Origin: Paenibacillus sp. Root52
GTDB lineage: Bacteria; Bacillota; Bacilli; Paenibacillales; Paenibacillaceae
Assembly (NCBI RefSeq): GCF_001426865.1
Contig: NZ_LMFO01000023.1
Location: 524,108 to 588,107, forward strand
Length of the DNA: 64,000 bases
Direction of reading: 5' to 3'
A model generated the notes under the pieces. That model saw only the letters and a program-made list of their open reading frames with translations. It was not told the origin of the DNA and searched no databases. This document shows positions 7,926 through 16,089 of this stretch, piece after piece. Position 1 is the stretch's first letter, and each line of letters starts with the position of its first letter. The translations under genes were made by a program, and so were the position numbers.

Positions 7926-8627
7926 GTGAACCGTGGGAATAAGCTGCTCGATTATGTCAAACTGCTTGATTCCTCCATTCAAGTCGGAGGGTTCACTCAT
8001 TCATTCGGCATGGATGCACTTATAGCAGAAGGTTCAATCCGTAACGTAGCAGACTTGGAATCATTCATGCGTTGTCAATTACATCCGAGCATTGTGCGCC
8101 TGGAAGGAATGGCGATTAAGGGAATCTACAGCGCAGCGGATCAGAAGGACACATGGCGAACAGCTCTTATTGACAAACTAGTTCACGTCCAGCGAACCCC
8201 TCCAGATCTCAGGGAACACTCCTCCGCTATGGGCAAACGGTTAATCAAGCTCGCTCAAGCCCTCCATCCCTGGATCGACTTCAGAAAACTCGAGCACACC
8301 CTGTCCACCTATAATTCAGTTGGATGCCTATCCACTGTTCACGCCTGGATTAACCACTACCTCGATATCCCCGTCGAGGAGGCAGTTCTCGGTTATCTCC
8401 ACTCAGCCTCAAACGCATGCATAACGGAAGCCTCGAAAGCCATCTCCCTCGATCGTCAAAGCATACAGGAACTGCTGGTTCACCTAACCACAGACCTGGA
8501 GCATGAATGGAATACCATCAGCGCCTCCGTTGCGGATGAACCAGCACAAGCAACAGCGACGTCTATGAAGTCACTATTCCCAAGCTTCCACATGCTTGGT
8601 GCAGGGTTACATGCATTCAAAGCATAA
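7926..8627 (+). CDS. ureF: Urease accessory protein UreF, upstream paralogue
   Basis: UreF normally forms the UreD-UreF-UreG scaffold that delivers nickel and CO2 to apo-urease and gates UreG's GTPase. This 233-residue protein starts at GTG 7926, with AGGAGG nine bases upstream. It shows the family hallmark LLDSSIQVGGFTHSFG near the N-terminus and the HVQRTPPDLREHSSAMGKRL block. It is clearly homologous to the second UreF at 12641-13336 but substantially diverged. It is not in the ureABC operon: it has its own promoter region and is closed by a terminator. A partly specialised or regulatory UreF is possible; a relic is less likely because the frame is intact. Confidence 0.88.
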   Translation: MNRGNKLLDYVKLLDSSIQVGGFTHSFGMDALIAEGSIRNVADLESFMRCQLHPSIVRLEGMAIKGIYSAADQKDTWRTALIDKLVHVQRTPPDLREHSSAMGKRLIKLAQALHPWIDFRKLEHTLSTYNSVGCLSTVHAWINHYLDIPVEEAVLGYLHSASNACITEASKAISLDRQSIQELLVHLTTDLEHEWNTISASVADEPAQATATSMKSLFPSFHMLGAGLHAFKA

Positions 8628-8673
8628 CTGCGTGCCACGAGCCCTCCCGCAACACATACCTCTCCAATTGAAC

Positions 8674-8712
8674 AAAAACACGCCACAACTCCTTTGTTGG
8701 CGTGTTTTTGTT
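8674..8712 (+). terminator. Terminator after first ureF
   Basis: AACACGCCA pairs with TGGCGTGTT around an 11-base loop, followed by TTTTG. The A-run on the left could allow reverse use. Confidence 0.85.
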
Positions 8713-8742
8713 GTTATTCATTTATGGATGAATTTGCGAATT

Positions 8743-8818
8743 TACGTCATTTTAAATCATAAAATACACTTATTTCCGTCTTTTTTTAATTGTTACATGA
8801 CGTAATAACGTATATAAT
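8743..8818 (+). promoter_or_regulatory. Promoter with inverted ACGTCA sites ahead of HTH-PAS genes
   Basis: TTGTTA (8790-8795) and TATAAT (8813-8818) are exactly 17 bases apart. ATGACGTA lies inside the spacer (8797-8804), and its exact reverse complement TACGTCAT lies upstream at 8743-8750. Such a pair could bind the HTH protein encoded next, but this is inference. Confidence 0.55.
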
Positions 8819-8900
8819 GAAATATACAGCGCGCATCTCCCTACATTCTACCCGAAGTAGGAGCGACTGAATACTACTTTTAACCTAGGGGTGAACCCTT

Positions 8901-9104
8901 TTGAACAAAAAGAAACCCGTGACCCCATTCGGATGGGCCATCAAACGCCGTTTAACCGAACTCCAGATGGATCAGAAGACCTTTTGCGAACAACACGACA
9001 TCCCACCATACCGTCTATCCAACCTAATTCACGGCACACGCAAGGCTACCCGATTCCGGAATCAGGTCGCAGATATTTTACAAATTCCAGACGATCTCCG
9101 TTAG
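8901..9104 (+). CDS. Small XRE-like helix-turn-helix protein
   Basis: The 67-residue protein starts at TTG 8901 with AGGGGTGA upstream. The sequence FGWAIKRRLTELQMDQKTFCEQHDIPPYRLSNLIHGTRKATRFRNQVADIL is a compact lambda-repressor-like HTH with almost no extra domain. This suggests a DNA-binding regulator or a short Cro-like protein. It is 50 bases upstream of the PAS protein and probably co-transcribed. The pair sits between the first ureF and ureABC, suggesting, but not showing, a role in controlling urease. Confidence 0.75.
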   Translation: MNKKKPVTPFGWAIKRRLTELQMDQKTFCEQHDIPPYRLSNLIHGTRKATRFRNQVADILQIPDDLR

Positions 9105-9154
9105 CAGAGCACCCTGTCTCATTCGCCAACTGACCACAAGGAGGGTTTCGACCA

Positions 9155-9799
9155 ATGCGGTACTTAACAACCGATCTAGAGAAACTATCTTATCAATTTA
9201 TGCGCCACCAACTCATTATCGTAGATAACAACTGGATCATTCGTAGCTGCAACAACGCTTGGCGACAAGGACTTGGCCAAACGCACAACTTTACACACTT
9301 ACCAGCGTTCTTTTATTCCGAATCCGGCACACTGCCTTACCTCAATCTACTAGAGGTATGGACGTCACCTGAGCGAGATCATCAGAGCAATAAGACCATC
9401 CAGCGACTTAAAAAGATTCGAACACCTTTTGACAGCAACCATACATACGACATCGCGATACGCCTCCCCAATTCGAAACAGAGGTGGTTCCGCTTAGAAC
9501 TCACTCCCTTGCCAACAACAGAGTCACCATGTAGTTCTGAACTCGCCTTAATCGCCCACACCGATGTCACAGAACAGAAACAAGCCGAGCAGCAACTTCA
9601 ACAAGCATTATCTGAGGTACGTACACTACGCGGACTCCTTCCTATATGTGCCGTATGCAAACAAATTAAGGATGAACAGGATACATGGAACTCCGTCGAG
9701 AGTTATCTCAGAAAGCACACCCATGCCGAGTTCACCCATGACATTTGCCCAGATTGCATCCGCAGACTGTACCCACAATATTCCGGTATTCTCGGGTAG
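9155..9799 (+). CDS. PAS-like sensor with C-terminal four-cysteine (PICAxCKxI) domain
   Basis: The 214-residue soluble protein starts with a PAS-like sensory domain (about residues 16-140, ending in the PAC-like TDVTEQKQAEQQL). A short coiled coil follows (141-157), then a C-terminal module LLPICAVCKQI...ICPDCIRRLYP with cysteines at 165, 168, 198 and 201. That module is familiar from the ends of PAS and receiver proteins and may bind metal. There is no kinase or cyclase output domain. It lies behind the small HTH gene, with AAGGAGGG before the ATG. The likely role is a sensory partner of the HTH protein, with redox or metal (nickel or zinc) as possible cues; this is inference. Confidence 0.75.
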   Translation: MRYLTTDLEKLSYQFMRHQLIIVDNNWIIRSCNNAWRQGLGQTHNFTHLPAFFYSESGTLPYLNLLEVWTSPERDHQSNKTIQRLKKIRTPFDSNHTYDIAIRLPNSKQRWFRLELTPLPTTESPCSSELALIAHTDVTEQKQAEQQLQQALSEVRTLRGLLPICAVCKQIKDEQDTWNSVESYLRKHTHAEFTHDICPDCIRRLYPQYSGILG

Positions 9800-9826
9800 T
9801 GATAGATGAACTCTAACCTGTTAGCG

Positions 9827-9847
9827 CCGAAGGCTGAATGCCTTCGG
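9827..9847 (+). terminator. Hairpin after PAS gene, weak terminator
   Basis: A perfect eight-base stem (CCGAAGGC/GCCTTCGG) with a five-base loop lies 27 bases past the PAS stop. There is no T-run, so termination is uncertain. Confidence 0.4.
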
Positions 9848-10011
9848 ACGATTCTATCCCGAAGAGTACGCTTCAACCCCTCAAGCACCCACTCCTCCCT
9901 TATTCTCATCCCCAACCTTCCACCTTTTTCATGTCATATTGTTAATACACCAACCAACCCAAACATCCCAGCCCCTGGTAATGCGGTATTCAAAGAAGCA
10001 CCAAACTTAAA

Positions 10012-10028
10012 TGTCAATATACATAACA
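10012..10028 (+). promoter_or_regulatory. GlnR/TnrA box, distal, upstream of ureA
   Basis: TGTCA-ATATACA-TAACA matches the TGTNA-N7-TNACA consensus at every fixed position. It lies about 170 bases before ureA and 86 bases (centre to centre) before a second perfect box. Confidence 0.75.
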
Positions 10029-10097
10029 CATCAACCGATTATAACGGATATAAAATGCCAATATTATTCAAATCCCATTGACAACGAACCTACCCTG

Positions 10098-10114
10098 TGT
10101 GAGTATATTTAACA
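10098..10114 (+). promoter_or_regulatory. GlnR/TnrA box, proximal, upstream of ureA
   Basis: TGTGA-GTATATT-TAACA matches the consensus perfectly. TTGACA (10078-10083) is 14 bases upstream and CATAAT (10113-10118) overlaps its end. The site therefore sits on the probable promoter, as expected for repression by GlnR when nitrogen is plentiful. The rest of the 9800-10198 gap shows no gene. Confidence 0.78.
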
Positions 10115-10198
10115 TAATATTCTATATCAGATGAACCTTCTTTCGTTCGTCTTCAAAAGAGATCAAGACTGACTTCATATGGGAAAGGTCGGATTACA

Positions 10199-10501
10199 TT
10201 GCACTGGACTGAGCAGGAAAAAGAAAAACTCCTGGTTACCGTAGCCGCCAACCTCGCCCGAGAACGCAAAGGCCGAGGACTTAAGTTAAATGTTCCCGAA
10301 GCTATCGCCCTACTGACCTCTGAACTCATGGAGCGCGCGCGTGACGGAATGAGTGTTGCAGAATTAATGCGATACGGGGGTACCCTTTTGAAACGTGAGG
10401 ACTGCATGGAAGGTGTACCCGATATGATTCCCGAGGTACAGGTAGAAGCTACTTTTCCCGATGGCACAAAGCTCGTTACCGTACACGAGCCCATACGCTA
10501 A
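10199..10501 (+). CDS. ureA: Urease subunit gamma
   Basis: This is the 100-residue small structural subunit of urease, which hydrolyses urea to ammonia and carbamate in the cytosol. The sequence HWTEQEKEKLLVTVAANLARERKGRGLKLNVPEAIALLTSELMERARDG is the canonical gamma-subunit opening, and it ends VTVHEPIR. The start is TTG at 10199 with a GGAAAGGT-like site. It is the first gene of ureABC-ureF-ureG-ureD and lies directly behind two GlnR/TnrA boxes. Confidence 0.96.
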   Translation: MHWTEQEKEKLLVTVAANLARERKGRGLKLNVPEAIALLTSELMERARDGMSVAELMRYGGTLLKREDCMEGVPDMIPEVQVEATFPDGTKLVTVHEPIR

Positions 10502-10519
10502 GAAAGGCAGGAGAACGTC

Positions 10520-10906
10520 ATGATCCCTGGTGAATATCGTTTGAAGCAGGACGAAATCATCTGTCACCCCAATCGCCCAACAGTGCGATTACTTGTCTTG
10601 AACCGCGGGGATCGTCCCGTACAAGTCGGTTCCCACGTGCATTTCTACGAGGTTAATGCCGCATTGGAATTCGATCGCATAACGGCTTATGGACATCGCC
10701 TCCATATCCCAGCAGGTACTGCTGTTCGGTTTGAGCCTGGTGAAGAGAAACCCATCGAGCTTACGACATTTGGCGGCAAACGACAAATCTATGGTTTTAA
10801 CGGTTTAACCGAAGGTGCCATAGACCACCCTCCCGACTCTCAGAAGCTAGACACGTTCTTGAACACTTTCGCCCCACTGAAGCAGGATGGGAGTGATTCT
10901 GCATGA
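10520..10906 (+). CDS. ureB: Urease subunit beta
   Basis: The 128-residue beta subunit starts MIPGEYRLKQDEI and has the conserved VQVGSHVHFYEVNAAL and RLHIPAGTAVRFEPGE segments. It assembles with gamma and alpha subunits into the (abc)3 core. The end is longer than the minimal beta subunit. It follows ureA by 18 bases with AGGAG before the ATG and overlaps ureC by four bases, so translation is probably coupled. Confidence 0.96.
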   Translation: MIPGEYRLKQDEIICHPNRPTVRLLVLNRGDRPVQVGSHVHFYEVNAALEFDRITAYGHRLHIPAGTAVRFEPGEEKPIELTTFGGKRQIYGFNGLTEGAIDHPPDSQKLDTFLNTFAPLKQDGSDSA

Positions 10907-12621
10907 AATCAATGAGCCGCGAGCAATACGCCTCTATGTTCGGACCTACCACCGGCGATGCTGTTCGACTAGCAGACACAGAACTTTGGGCTGAGATCGA
11001 ACACGATTATGCCATCTACGGAGACGAGAGCAAGTTCGGCGGTGGCAAAGTCATCCGCGACGGCATGGGTCAATCCGCATCTGCCCTTCGTAGTGATGGC
11101 ACCCCTGATACTGTAATCACCAACGCAATCATCATTGATCATTGGGGGATCGTCAAAGCCGATATCGGCATCCGCGATGGACTCATCTGCGCCATAGGAA
11201 AATCCGGCAACCCCGATACGATGGACGGTGTCGATCCCTCACTCATTATAGGCGCTTCCACGGAAATCATTGCTGGCGAAGGAATGATCGTAACTACAGG
11301 CGGGATCGATACCCATATTCATTTTATCTGTCCACAACAGATTCAGACGGCATTATCTTCTGGTGTTACCACCATGATTGGCGGCGGCACAGGGCCTGCC
11401 ACAGGAACAAAAGCAACAACTTGCACACCAGGAGCTTGGCACATCCATCGCATGCTGGAATCAGCAGAAGCCTTCCCTATGAATATTGGCTTTCTCGGTA
11501 AAGGAAATAGCTCCACTACAGCCCCTTTAATTGAACAGATTCAAGCAGGGGTCATCGGACTCAAGCTCCATGAAGATTGGGGTACAACCCCAAGTGCAAT
11601 CGATGCCTGTCTGACTGCTGCTGACGAGCATGATGTGCAGGTAGCCATCCATACTGATACCTTGAACGAAACCGGATTCTTGGAGAACACACTCGCAGCC
11701 ATTAACGGTCGTACCATACACACCTACCACACAGAAGGCGCAGGCGGCGGCCACGCACCCGACATTATTCGAGCAGCCGGTGAATCCTATGTCATCCCTT
11801 CTTCCACTAACCCCACCAGACCTTACACACGAAATACAGTAGAAGAGCATTTGGATATGCTGATGGTCTGCCATCATTTAGACCCGTCTATCCCTGAGGA
11901 TGTTGCTTTTGCAGATTCTCGAATCCGACCCGAGACGATCGCCGCTGAAGATATTTTGCATGATCTTGGTGTATTCAGCATCATCAGTTCCGACTCCCAG
12001 GCTATGGGACGCGTTGGAGAAGTCATCATACGAACATGGCAAACGGCAGACAAAATGAAAAAGCAACGTGGCAAACTGGACATCAATCCAAATTCACCAG
12101 CTGATAACGATCGCATCAAGCGGTATATCGCCAAGTACACGATTAATCCAGCTATCACTCACGGAATCAGCCATCTCGTCGGCTCCGTCGAAGTTGGTAA
12201 ACTCGCCGATCTCACACTCTGGAATCCCGCCTATTTCGGCGTCAAACCCGAGATGGTAATCAAGGGAGGTATGATCACTTTTGCCCAGATGGGTGATCCC
12301 AACGCTTCAATCCCAACACCTCAACCCGTGTTTGGCAGACCCATGTTCGGCGCTTATGGCAGCGCATTGCCCAAAGGCTCCATCACTTTCGTTTCCCAAG
12401 CTGCGGCAGATACCGGCATCAAAGAAAAACTCGGGCTTCACAAACGTGTCGAGCCTGTGAAGGGCTGCCGTACAGTAAATAAGAAAGACATGATTCACAA
12501 CGATGTGACTCCCATCATTGAAGTAGATCCCGAAACGTATGAGGTGCGCGCCGACGGTATACTCCTTACGTGTGAACCCGCAGACGAATTACCTATGGCT
12601 CAGCGTTATTTCATGTTTTGA
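10903..12621 (+). CDS. ureC: Urease subunit alpha (catalytic)
   Basis: The 572-residue catalytic subunit carries all nickel ligands: H138 and H140 in THIHF, the carbamylated Lys K221 in GLKLHEDWG, H250, H276 and D364. The active-site flap histidine is H324 in MVCHHLD, and H223 is also kept. Everything needed for activity appears present. The start overlaps ureB by four bases and has GGGAGTG upstream; a second ATG three codons in is closer to the usual family start. It depends on UreF, UreG and UreD downstream for nickel loading. Confidence 0.97.
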   Translation: MKSMSREQYASMFGPTTGDAVRLADTELWAEIEHDYAIYGDESKFGGGKVIRDGMGQSASALRSDGTPDTVITNAIIIDHWGIVKADIGIRDGLICAIGKSGNPDTMDGVDPSLIIGASTEIIAGEGMIVTTGGIDTHIHFICPQQIQTALSSGVTTMIGGGTGPATGTKATTCTPGAWHIHRMLESAEAFPMNIGFLGKGNSSTTAPLIEQIQAGVIGLKLHEDWGTTPSAIDACLTAADEHDVQVAIHTDTLNETGFLENTLAAINGRTIHTYHTEGAGGGHAPDIIRAAGESYVIPSSTNPTRPYTRNTVEEHLDMLMVCHHLDPSIPEDVAFADSRIRPETIAAEDILHDLGVFSIISSDSQAMGRVGEVIIRTWQTADKMKKQRGKLDINPNSPADNDRIKRYIAKYTINPAITHGISHLVGSVEVGKLADLTLWNPAYFGVKPEMVIKGGMITFAQMGDPNASIPTPQPVFGRPMFGAYGSALPKGSITFVSQAAADTGIKEKLGLHKRVEPVKGCRTVNKKDMIHNDVTPIIEVDPETYEVRADGILLTCEPADELPMAQRYFMF

Positions 12622-12640
12622 CAAAGGGGTGGAGCTTCTC

Positions 12641-13336
12641 ATGATGCATAGTGGCACGAAGCTACTTCGTTACGTTCAACTCTTGGACTCTGCTCTGCCT
12701 ATCGGCGGATTCTCACATTCATTCGGCTTGGAGGCATACACTCATGATGGCACCGTGCGAACAACGAGCGAACTCGAAGCATTCATTCGTAGCCAACTCC
12801 ATGCTAACCTTGTTCGCCTCGACGGGCTTGCGATCAAGGGTGTTTACGAGGCAATGGATCAGGAGAACGCAGCCCTTCTCGCCCTCTATGACAAGCAGGT
12901 TCACGCCCAGCGCACACCACGCGAACTCAGGGAAAGCGGACATAAAATGGGTAAGCGACTTCTGAAATTAGCACGCTCACTCTATCCACGGATGGACTTT
13001 TCCCTTATCGACATCGCTATCCATGAGCATGGTGCCTTTTGCGGGATCACAACCATTCACGGTTACATTAATCACAGGTTGGATATCGGATTGGACGAAG
13101 CCGTCATCGGACATCTCTACACTTCCGTCAACGCCTATGTGAACAGCGCATTACGCCTTCTGCCCATCGGGCAGACCGAAGCTCAAATGCTCATCCATAC
13201 ACTATTAGACGTCATTGAACTTGAATGGAACCAAGTGCGCGGCGACGATCCAGATGACATACATAGTTTCGGGATCGCGCAAGAAATCTACGCCATGCGT
13301 CATGAAAGTTTACCCGCGCGTCTGTTTATGTCCTGA
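12641..13336 (+). CDS. ureF: Urease accessory protein UreF (operon copy)
   Basis: This 231-residue nickel-insertion scaffold protein bridges UreD and UreG. The start at 12641 is chosen for GGGGTGGAG just upstream; the longer frame overlaps ureC. LLDSALPIGGFSHSFGLEAY and HAQRTPRELRESGHKMGKRL are the family blocks. It is 20 bases downstream of ureC and followed by ureG. ureE is missing at the usual place. The window contains a second, diverged UreF at 7926-8627. Confidence 0.94.
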   Translation: MMHSGTKLLRYVQLLDSALPIGGFSHSFGLEAYTHDGTVRTTSELEAFIRSQLHANLVRLDGLAIKGVYEAMDQENAALLALYDKQVHAQRTPRELRESGHKMGKRLLKLARSLYPRMDFSLIDIAIHEHGAFCGITTIHGYINHRLDIGLDEAVIGHLYTSVNAYVNSALRLLPIGQTEAQMLIHTLLDVIELEWNQVRGDDPDDIHSFGIAQEIYAMRHESLPARLFMS

Positions 13337-13392
13337 TTTCAAAGGCATTCAAAGACTTTCATTATTGAAAGAAAAACGAAGGAGGAATTGTT

Positions 13393-14106
13393 ATGTGCGG
13401 AGGAGCAGATCATACACATCACCCAGAATGGGAACGCAAAACGTTTGACCGGAGTCGTCCGATGAGGATTGGAATCGGAGGCCCCGTAGGTTCAGGCAAA
13501 ACCGCATTAGTGGAGAAGTTATCCAAGGCACTGCGTACCCGTTATAGTCTCGCAGTGATTACGAATGATATTTACACCAAAGAGGATGCTGAGATCCTAC
13601 TACGCCAAAACGCACTCGCACCCGAACGTATTATCGGTGTCGAAACAGGCGGCTGCCCTCACACCGCCATCCGCGAGGATGCTTCCATGAATTTCGAAGC
13701 CGTTGACGAATTAATTGAACGTTTCCCTGACCTGCAACTCATCTTTATCGAAAGCGGCGGGGATAATCTATCCGCGGCGTTCAGCCCTGAACTAGCAGAT
13801 GTTTTCATCTATATTATTGACGTTGCTCAAGGGGAGAAATTACCTCGTAAAGGAGGACCCGGAATTACACGTTCCGATCTACTGCTCATCAACAAGACCG
13901 ATCTCGCGCCTTATGTCGGCGCAAGCTTACAAGTCATGCAGGAAGATACTGAGCGAGTACGTGAAGGACGTCCTTATGTCATGTCTAATCTAATGAGTGG
14001 CGAAGGTGTCTCCGAGATCGTTCATTGGCTTGAACATCAATATATGGATGACGATGCCGCTGCGCATCCACATACACATGGCCACGGTTCCGCCCACACC
14101 CATTAA
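13393..14106 (+). CDS. ureG: Urease accessory GTPase UreG, histidine-rich ends
   Basis: This 237-residue SIMIBI-class GTPase powers nickel delivery to urease. The P-loop GPVGSGKT spans residues 30-37, the nickel/zinc-binding CPH is at 88-90, and NKTD supplies guanine specificity. Both ends are His-rich: an N-terminal DHTHHPEWE segment and a C-terminal tail with seven His in the last 17 residues. Such tails can store nickel and might replace UreE, which is absent here; that is inference. GGAGGAA precedes the ATG. Confidence 0.96.
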   Translation: MCGGADHTHHPEWERKTFDRSRPMRIGIGGPVGSGKTALVEKLSKALRTRYSLAVITNDIYTKEDAEILLRQNALAPERIIGVETGGCPHTAIREDASMNFEAVDELIERFPDLQLIFIESGGDNLSAAFSPELADVFIYIIDVAQGEKLPRKGGPGITRSDLLLINKTDLAPYVGASLQVMQEDTERVREGRPYVMSNLMSGEGVSEIVHWLEHQYMDDDAAAHPHTHGHGSAHTH

Positions 14107-14167
14107 GCCTAATTCCTCACGATCAAAAGGTACAATCGAATCGGACATTCATATTGAAGGAGCCGTG

Positions 14168-14983
14168 ATGCGCCGCAGCGAGCTACAGGCAACTTTCGCC
14201 CTTCAAGGCGGGCGCACCGTCATGACAGATCGATATTACAGCGCCCCTCTTCGATTCAGCCGTTCCTTTCGTTCACCCGGCGACAGAGATGGACTTTACA
14301 TTTATACCTCCGATGTCTCGCCAGGCGTCCTGAATGGAGATCATTATCATTCCAACTGGCATTTAGGCCAAGACACTCACGTGATGCTGAGTAGTACGTC
14401 AGCCACTCGCCTTCACCCAACACCATCTCTCCCCTCTTCAATCCACCATCACTTCCGGTTGGAGCAAGGAGCGGTTCTGGAGTATTTTCCCGAATGCGTT
14501 ATCCCGTTCAAAGGTAGTTCTTCCTCACTTCACGCCTCCTTTGAACTAGAGGCACATTGTATACTTGCCTATGCGGATATCTGGTCAGCGGGACGCATTC
14601 ACCGGGGAGAGGCTTTTCAATTCAATACGTATCGCAGTTTAACGGAAATTTGGCAAGGGCAACAACTTGCAGTCTGGGATCGATTCGGATTAGAACCAAC
14701 ATTCAACGACCCTAGACAATCTGCCGCCTTACTTCACTACACTCATACCGCAGCATTGTGGATGATCGCCCCCAATCTCGGGGCAACACAGTTAGAGCTC
14801 ATACGTTCAGCCCTCCCCCCAGATGGACGCATGCTGGCTGGAGCCAGTCTACTGGCCGCCGGTGGGATCAGCGTCCGTATACTCGGCACCGCAGCTTGGG
14901 AGCTCCAAGAACAATGCCTGCACATCTGGAATACCATTCGCCCCCAACTACTTGGTAGCGGAGCTTTAACATTCCGTAAATGA
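14168..14983 (+). CDS. ureD: Urease accessory protein UreD (UreH)
   Basis: This 271-residue protein binds apo-urease and recruits UreF-UreG during nickel insertion. ATG 14168 is chosen because AAGGAG lies five bases upstream; the longer frame would overlap ureG. The segment DVSPGVLNGDHYHSNWHLG and the following ATRLHP match the UreD core. The His-rich HYHSNWH is noteworthy. It is the last gene of the operon; no clear forward T-run terminator follows. Confidence 0.93.
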   Translation: MRRSELQATFALQGGRTVMTDRYYSAPLRFSRSFRSPGDRDGLYIYTSDVSPGVLNGDHYHSNWHLGQDTHVMLSSTSATRLHPTPSLPSSIHHHFRLEQGAVLEYFPECVIPFKGSSSSLHASFELEAHCILAYADIWSAGRIHRGEAFQFNTYRSLTEIWQGQQLAVWDRFGLEPTFNDPRQSAALLHYTHTAALWMIAPNLGATQLELIRSALPPDGRMLAGASLLAAGGISVRILGTAAWELQEQCLHIWNTIRPQLLGSGALTFRK

Positions 14984-15003
14984 ATATACGATCTACAACT
15001 TCT

Positions 15004-15067
15004 TATGAGAAACAACAAAAAAAACTTGAGTACCCGCATAACAACGGGTATTCAAGAGTTTCTCATA
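15004..15067 (-). terminator. Nested stem-loop, terminator of the XRE gene
   Basis: The inner stem CTTGAGTACCCG/CGGGTATTCAAG lies inside an outer TATGAGAAAC/GTTTCTCATA stem. On the reverse strand the inner stem is followed by eight T. It may also slow forward transcription leaving ureD. Confidence 0.75.
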
Positions 15068-15217
15068 GGTAAAAGCTATATAACGAACAAAATAACTTAC
15101 ACTGGCCACCCCGATGACAGAACAACCTTAACGTCCGCTATTCCCTCCAGTTCTTCTGAACCCTCTTCTTCAAAGGGAAAAACCTGAGGATAACCACAGA
15201 CTAAATAAGTACTCAAG

Positions 15218-15634
15218 CTAGAGCGATTCATCCTCTTCCGTCTTGCGCTCTTTCTCATAACGGAATTCCTGAGTATTTCGACTCTCCTTCGATTTACGGT
15301 AGCGGGTAAACTCAATATATTCACTAATAAAAGACTGCTCTTCAGTCGATAATTCACTCTCTTGGCAATTCAATTGCCGCAACACGTCAAAAAAATAATC
15401 CTCTCGTTTTTCCCGTACCATCGCTTCCTTCGACGGACGACCAATCATGAGCCAGTCCAGACTCACATCAAAAAACGCAGCGATCTCAATCAGTTTATTC
15501 GTACTCGGCGTGGACTTCCCACGTTTCCAATCACCCAAATTACCTGTACTAATCTTCAGTTGTTGACAGAAAGCCTTCTTCGTCATTCCTCGTTCAGCAA
15601 TCAGGTGTTCAATTCGCTCATATATTGACTGCAT
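15218..15634 (-). CDS. XRE-family transcriptional regulator
   Basis: The 138-residue protein has an N-terminal lambda-repressor-like HTH (about residues 4-66: RIEHLIAERGMTKKAFCQQLKISTGNLGDWKRGKSTPSTNKLIEIAAFFDVSLDWLM). A charged helical C-terminal half has no recognisable sensor. It is convergent to the urease operon, with its own terminator. It lies just inside the second tRNA-Leu, so it could be a regulator carried with the urease island. Target genes are unknown. Confidence 0.85.
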   Translation of the reverse strand: MQSIYERIEHLIAERGMTKKAFCQQLKISTGNLGDWKRGKSTPSTNKLIEIAAFFDVSLDWLMIGRPSKEAMVREKREDYFFDVLRQLNCQESELSTEEQSFISEYIEFTRYRKSKESRNTQEFRYEKERKTEEDESL

Positions 15635-15770
15635 ACAGGACCGCCTTCCAACGATAATAATCTTCTTATCCTAATGAATCACGGACAACACAATATACAT
15701 AATTATACCACAACCTCCATGAATCCTCAGCCACTAATCCTACGATAAATCCGTACACTGGATTTTAGAC

Positions 15771-15810
15771 AAAAATAGACCCCCATGGATAACCATGAGA
15801 GTCTATTTCA
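15771..15810 (-). terminator. Terminator of tRNA-Glu-Lys-Leu operon
   Basis: AAATAGAC and CATGG pair with CCATG and GTCTATTT across a short loop, and TTTTTG follows on the reverse strand. Confidence 0.85.
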
Positions 15811-15821
15811 TAATACTGTGA

Positions 15822-15904
15822 TGCGGTCGAGAGGACTCGAACCTCCACGGGCGTACGCCCACTACCCCCTCAAGATAGCGTGTCTGCCATTCCACCACGA
15901 CCGC
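15822..15904 (-). tRNA. tRNA-Leu (anticodon GAG), second copy
   Basis: The 83-nt class II tRNA is identical to the copy at 7380-7462 except for one variable-arm base. CCA is not encoded. It is the last gene of a reverse-strand tRNA-Glu-Lys-Leu cluster. Confidence 0.93.
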
Positions 15905-15921
15905 ATATTCAATTGTAAAAA

Positions 15922-15997
15922 TGGTGAGCCATGAAGGGCTCGAACCTTCGACACCCTGATTAAAAGTCAGGTGCTCTACCAACTGAGCTAATGGCTC
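15922..15997 (-). tRNA. tRNA-Lys (anticodon TTT)
   Basis: The 76-nt gene has acceptor GAGCCAT/ATGGCTC, anticodon loop CTTTTAA inside CCTGA/TCAGG, T arm GGTTCGAGCC and an encoded CCA. Confidence 0.95.
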
Positions 15998-16089
15998 TTG
16001 CTGTAACTTCACCCTGATGTGCCATGATCATCTCTTACGTAGAACAATGACTTGCGAGGTTTCCTTCGATTAAAAAGGTGGTGAAGATA

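Noticed and set aside
9806..10081. 91-codon ORF between the PAS gene and ureA
   Set aside because: It has no ribosome site, is of low complexity and covers the hairpin and a GlnR/TnrA box.
10078..10109. A definite SigA promoter for ureA using TTGACA
   Set aside because: No -10 sits at 16-18 bases; TATATT is 20 bases away and CATAAT further, so the promoter assignment is left open.
11527..11877. 116-codon ORF antisense to ureC
   Set aside because: This is a codon-bias shadow of ureC; the sense gene has all catalytic residues.
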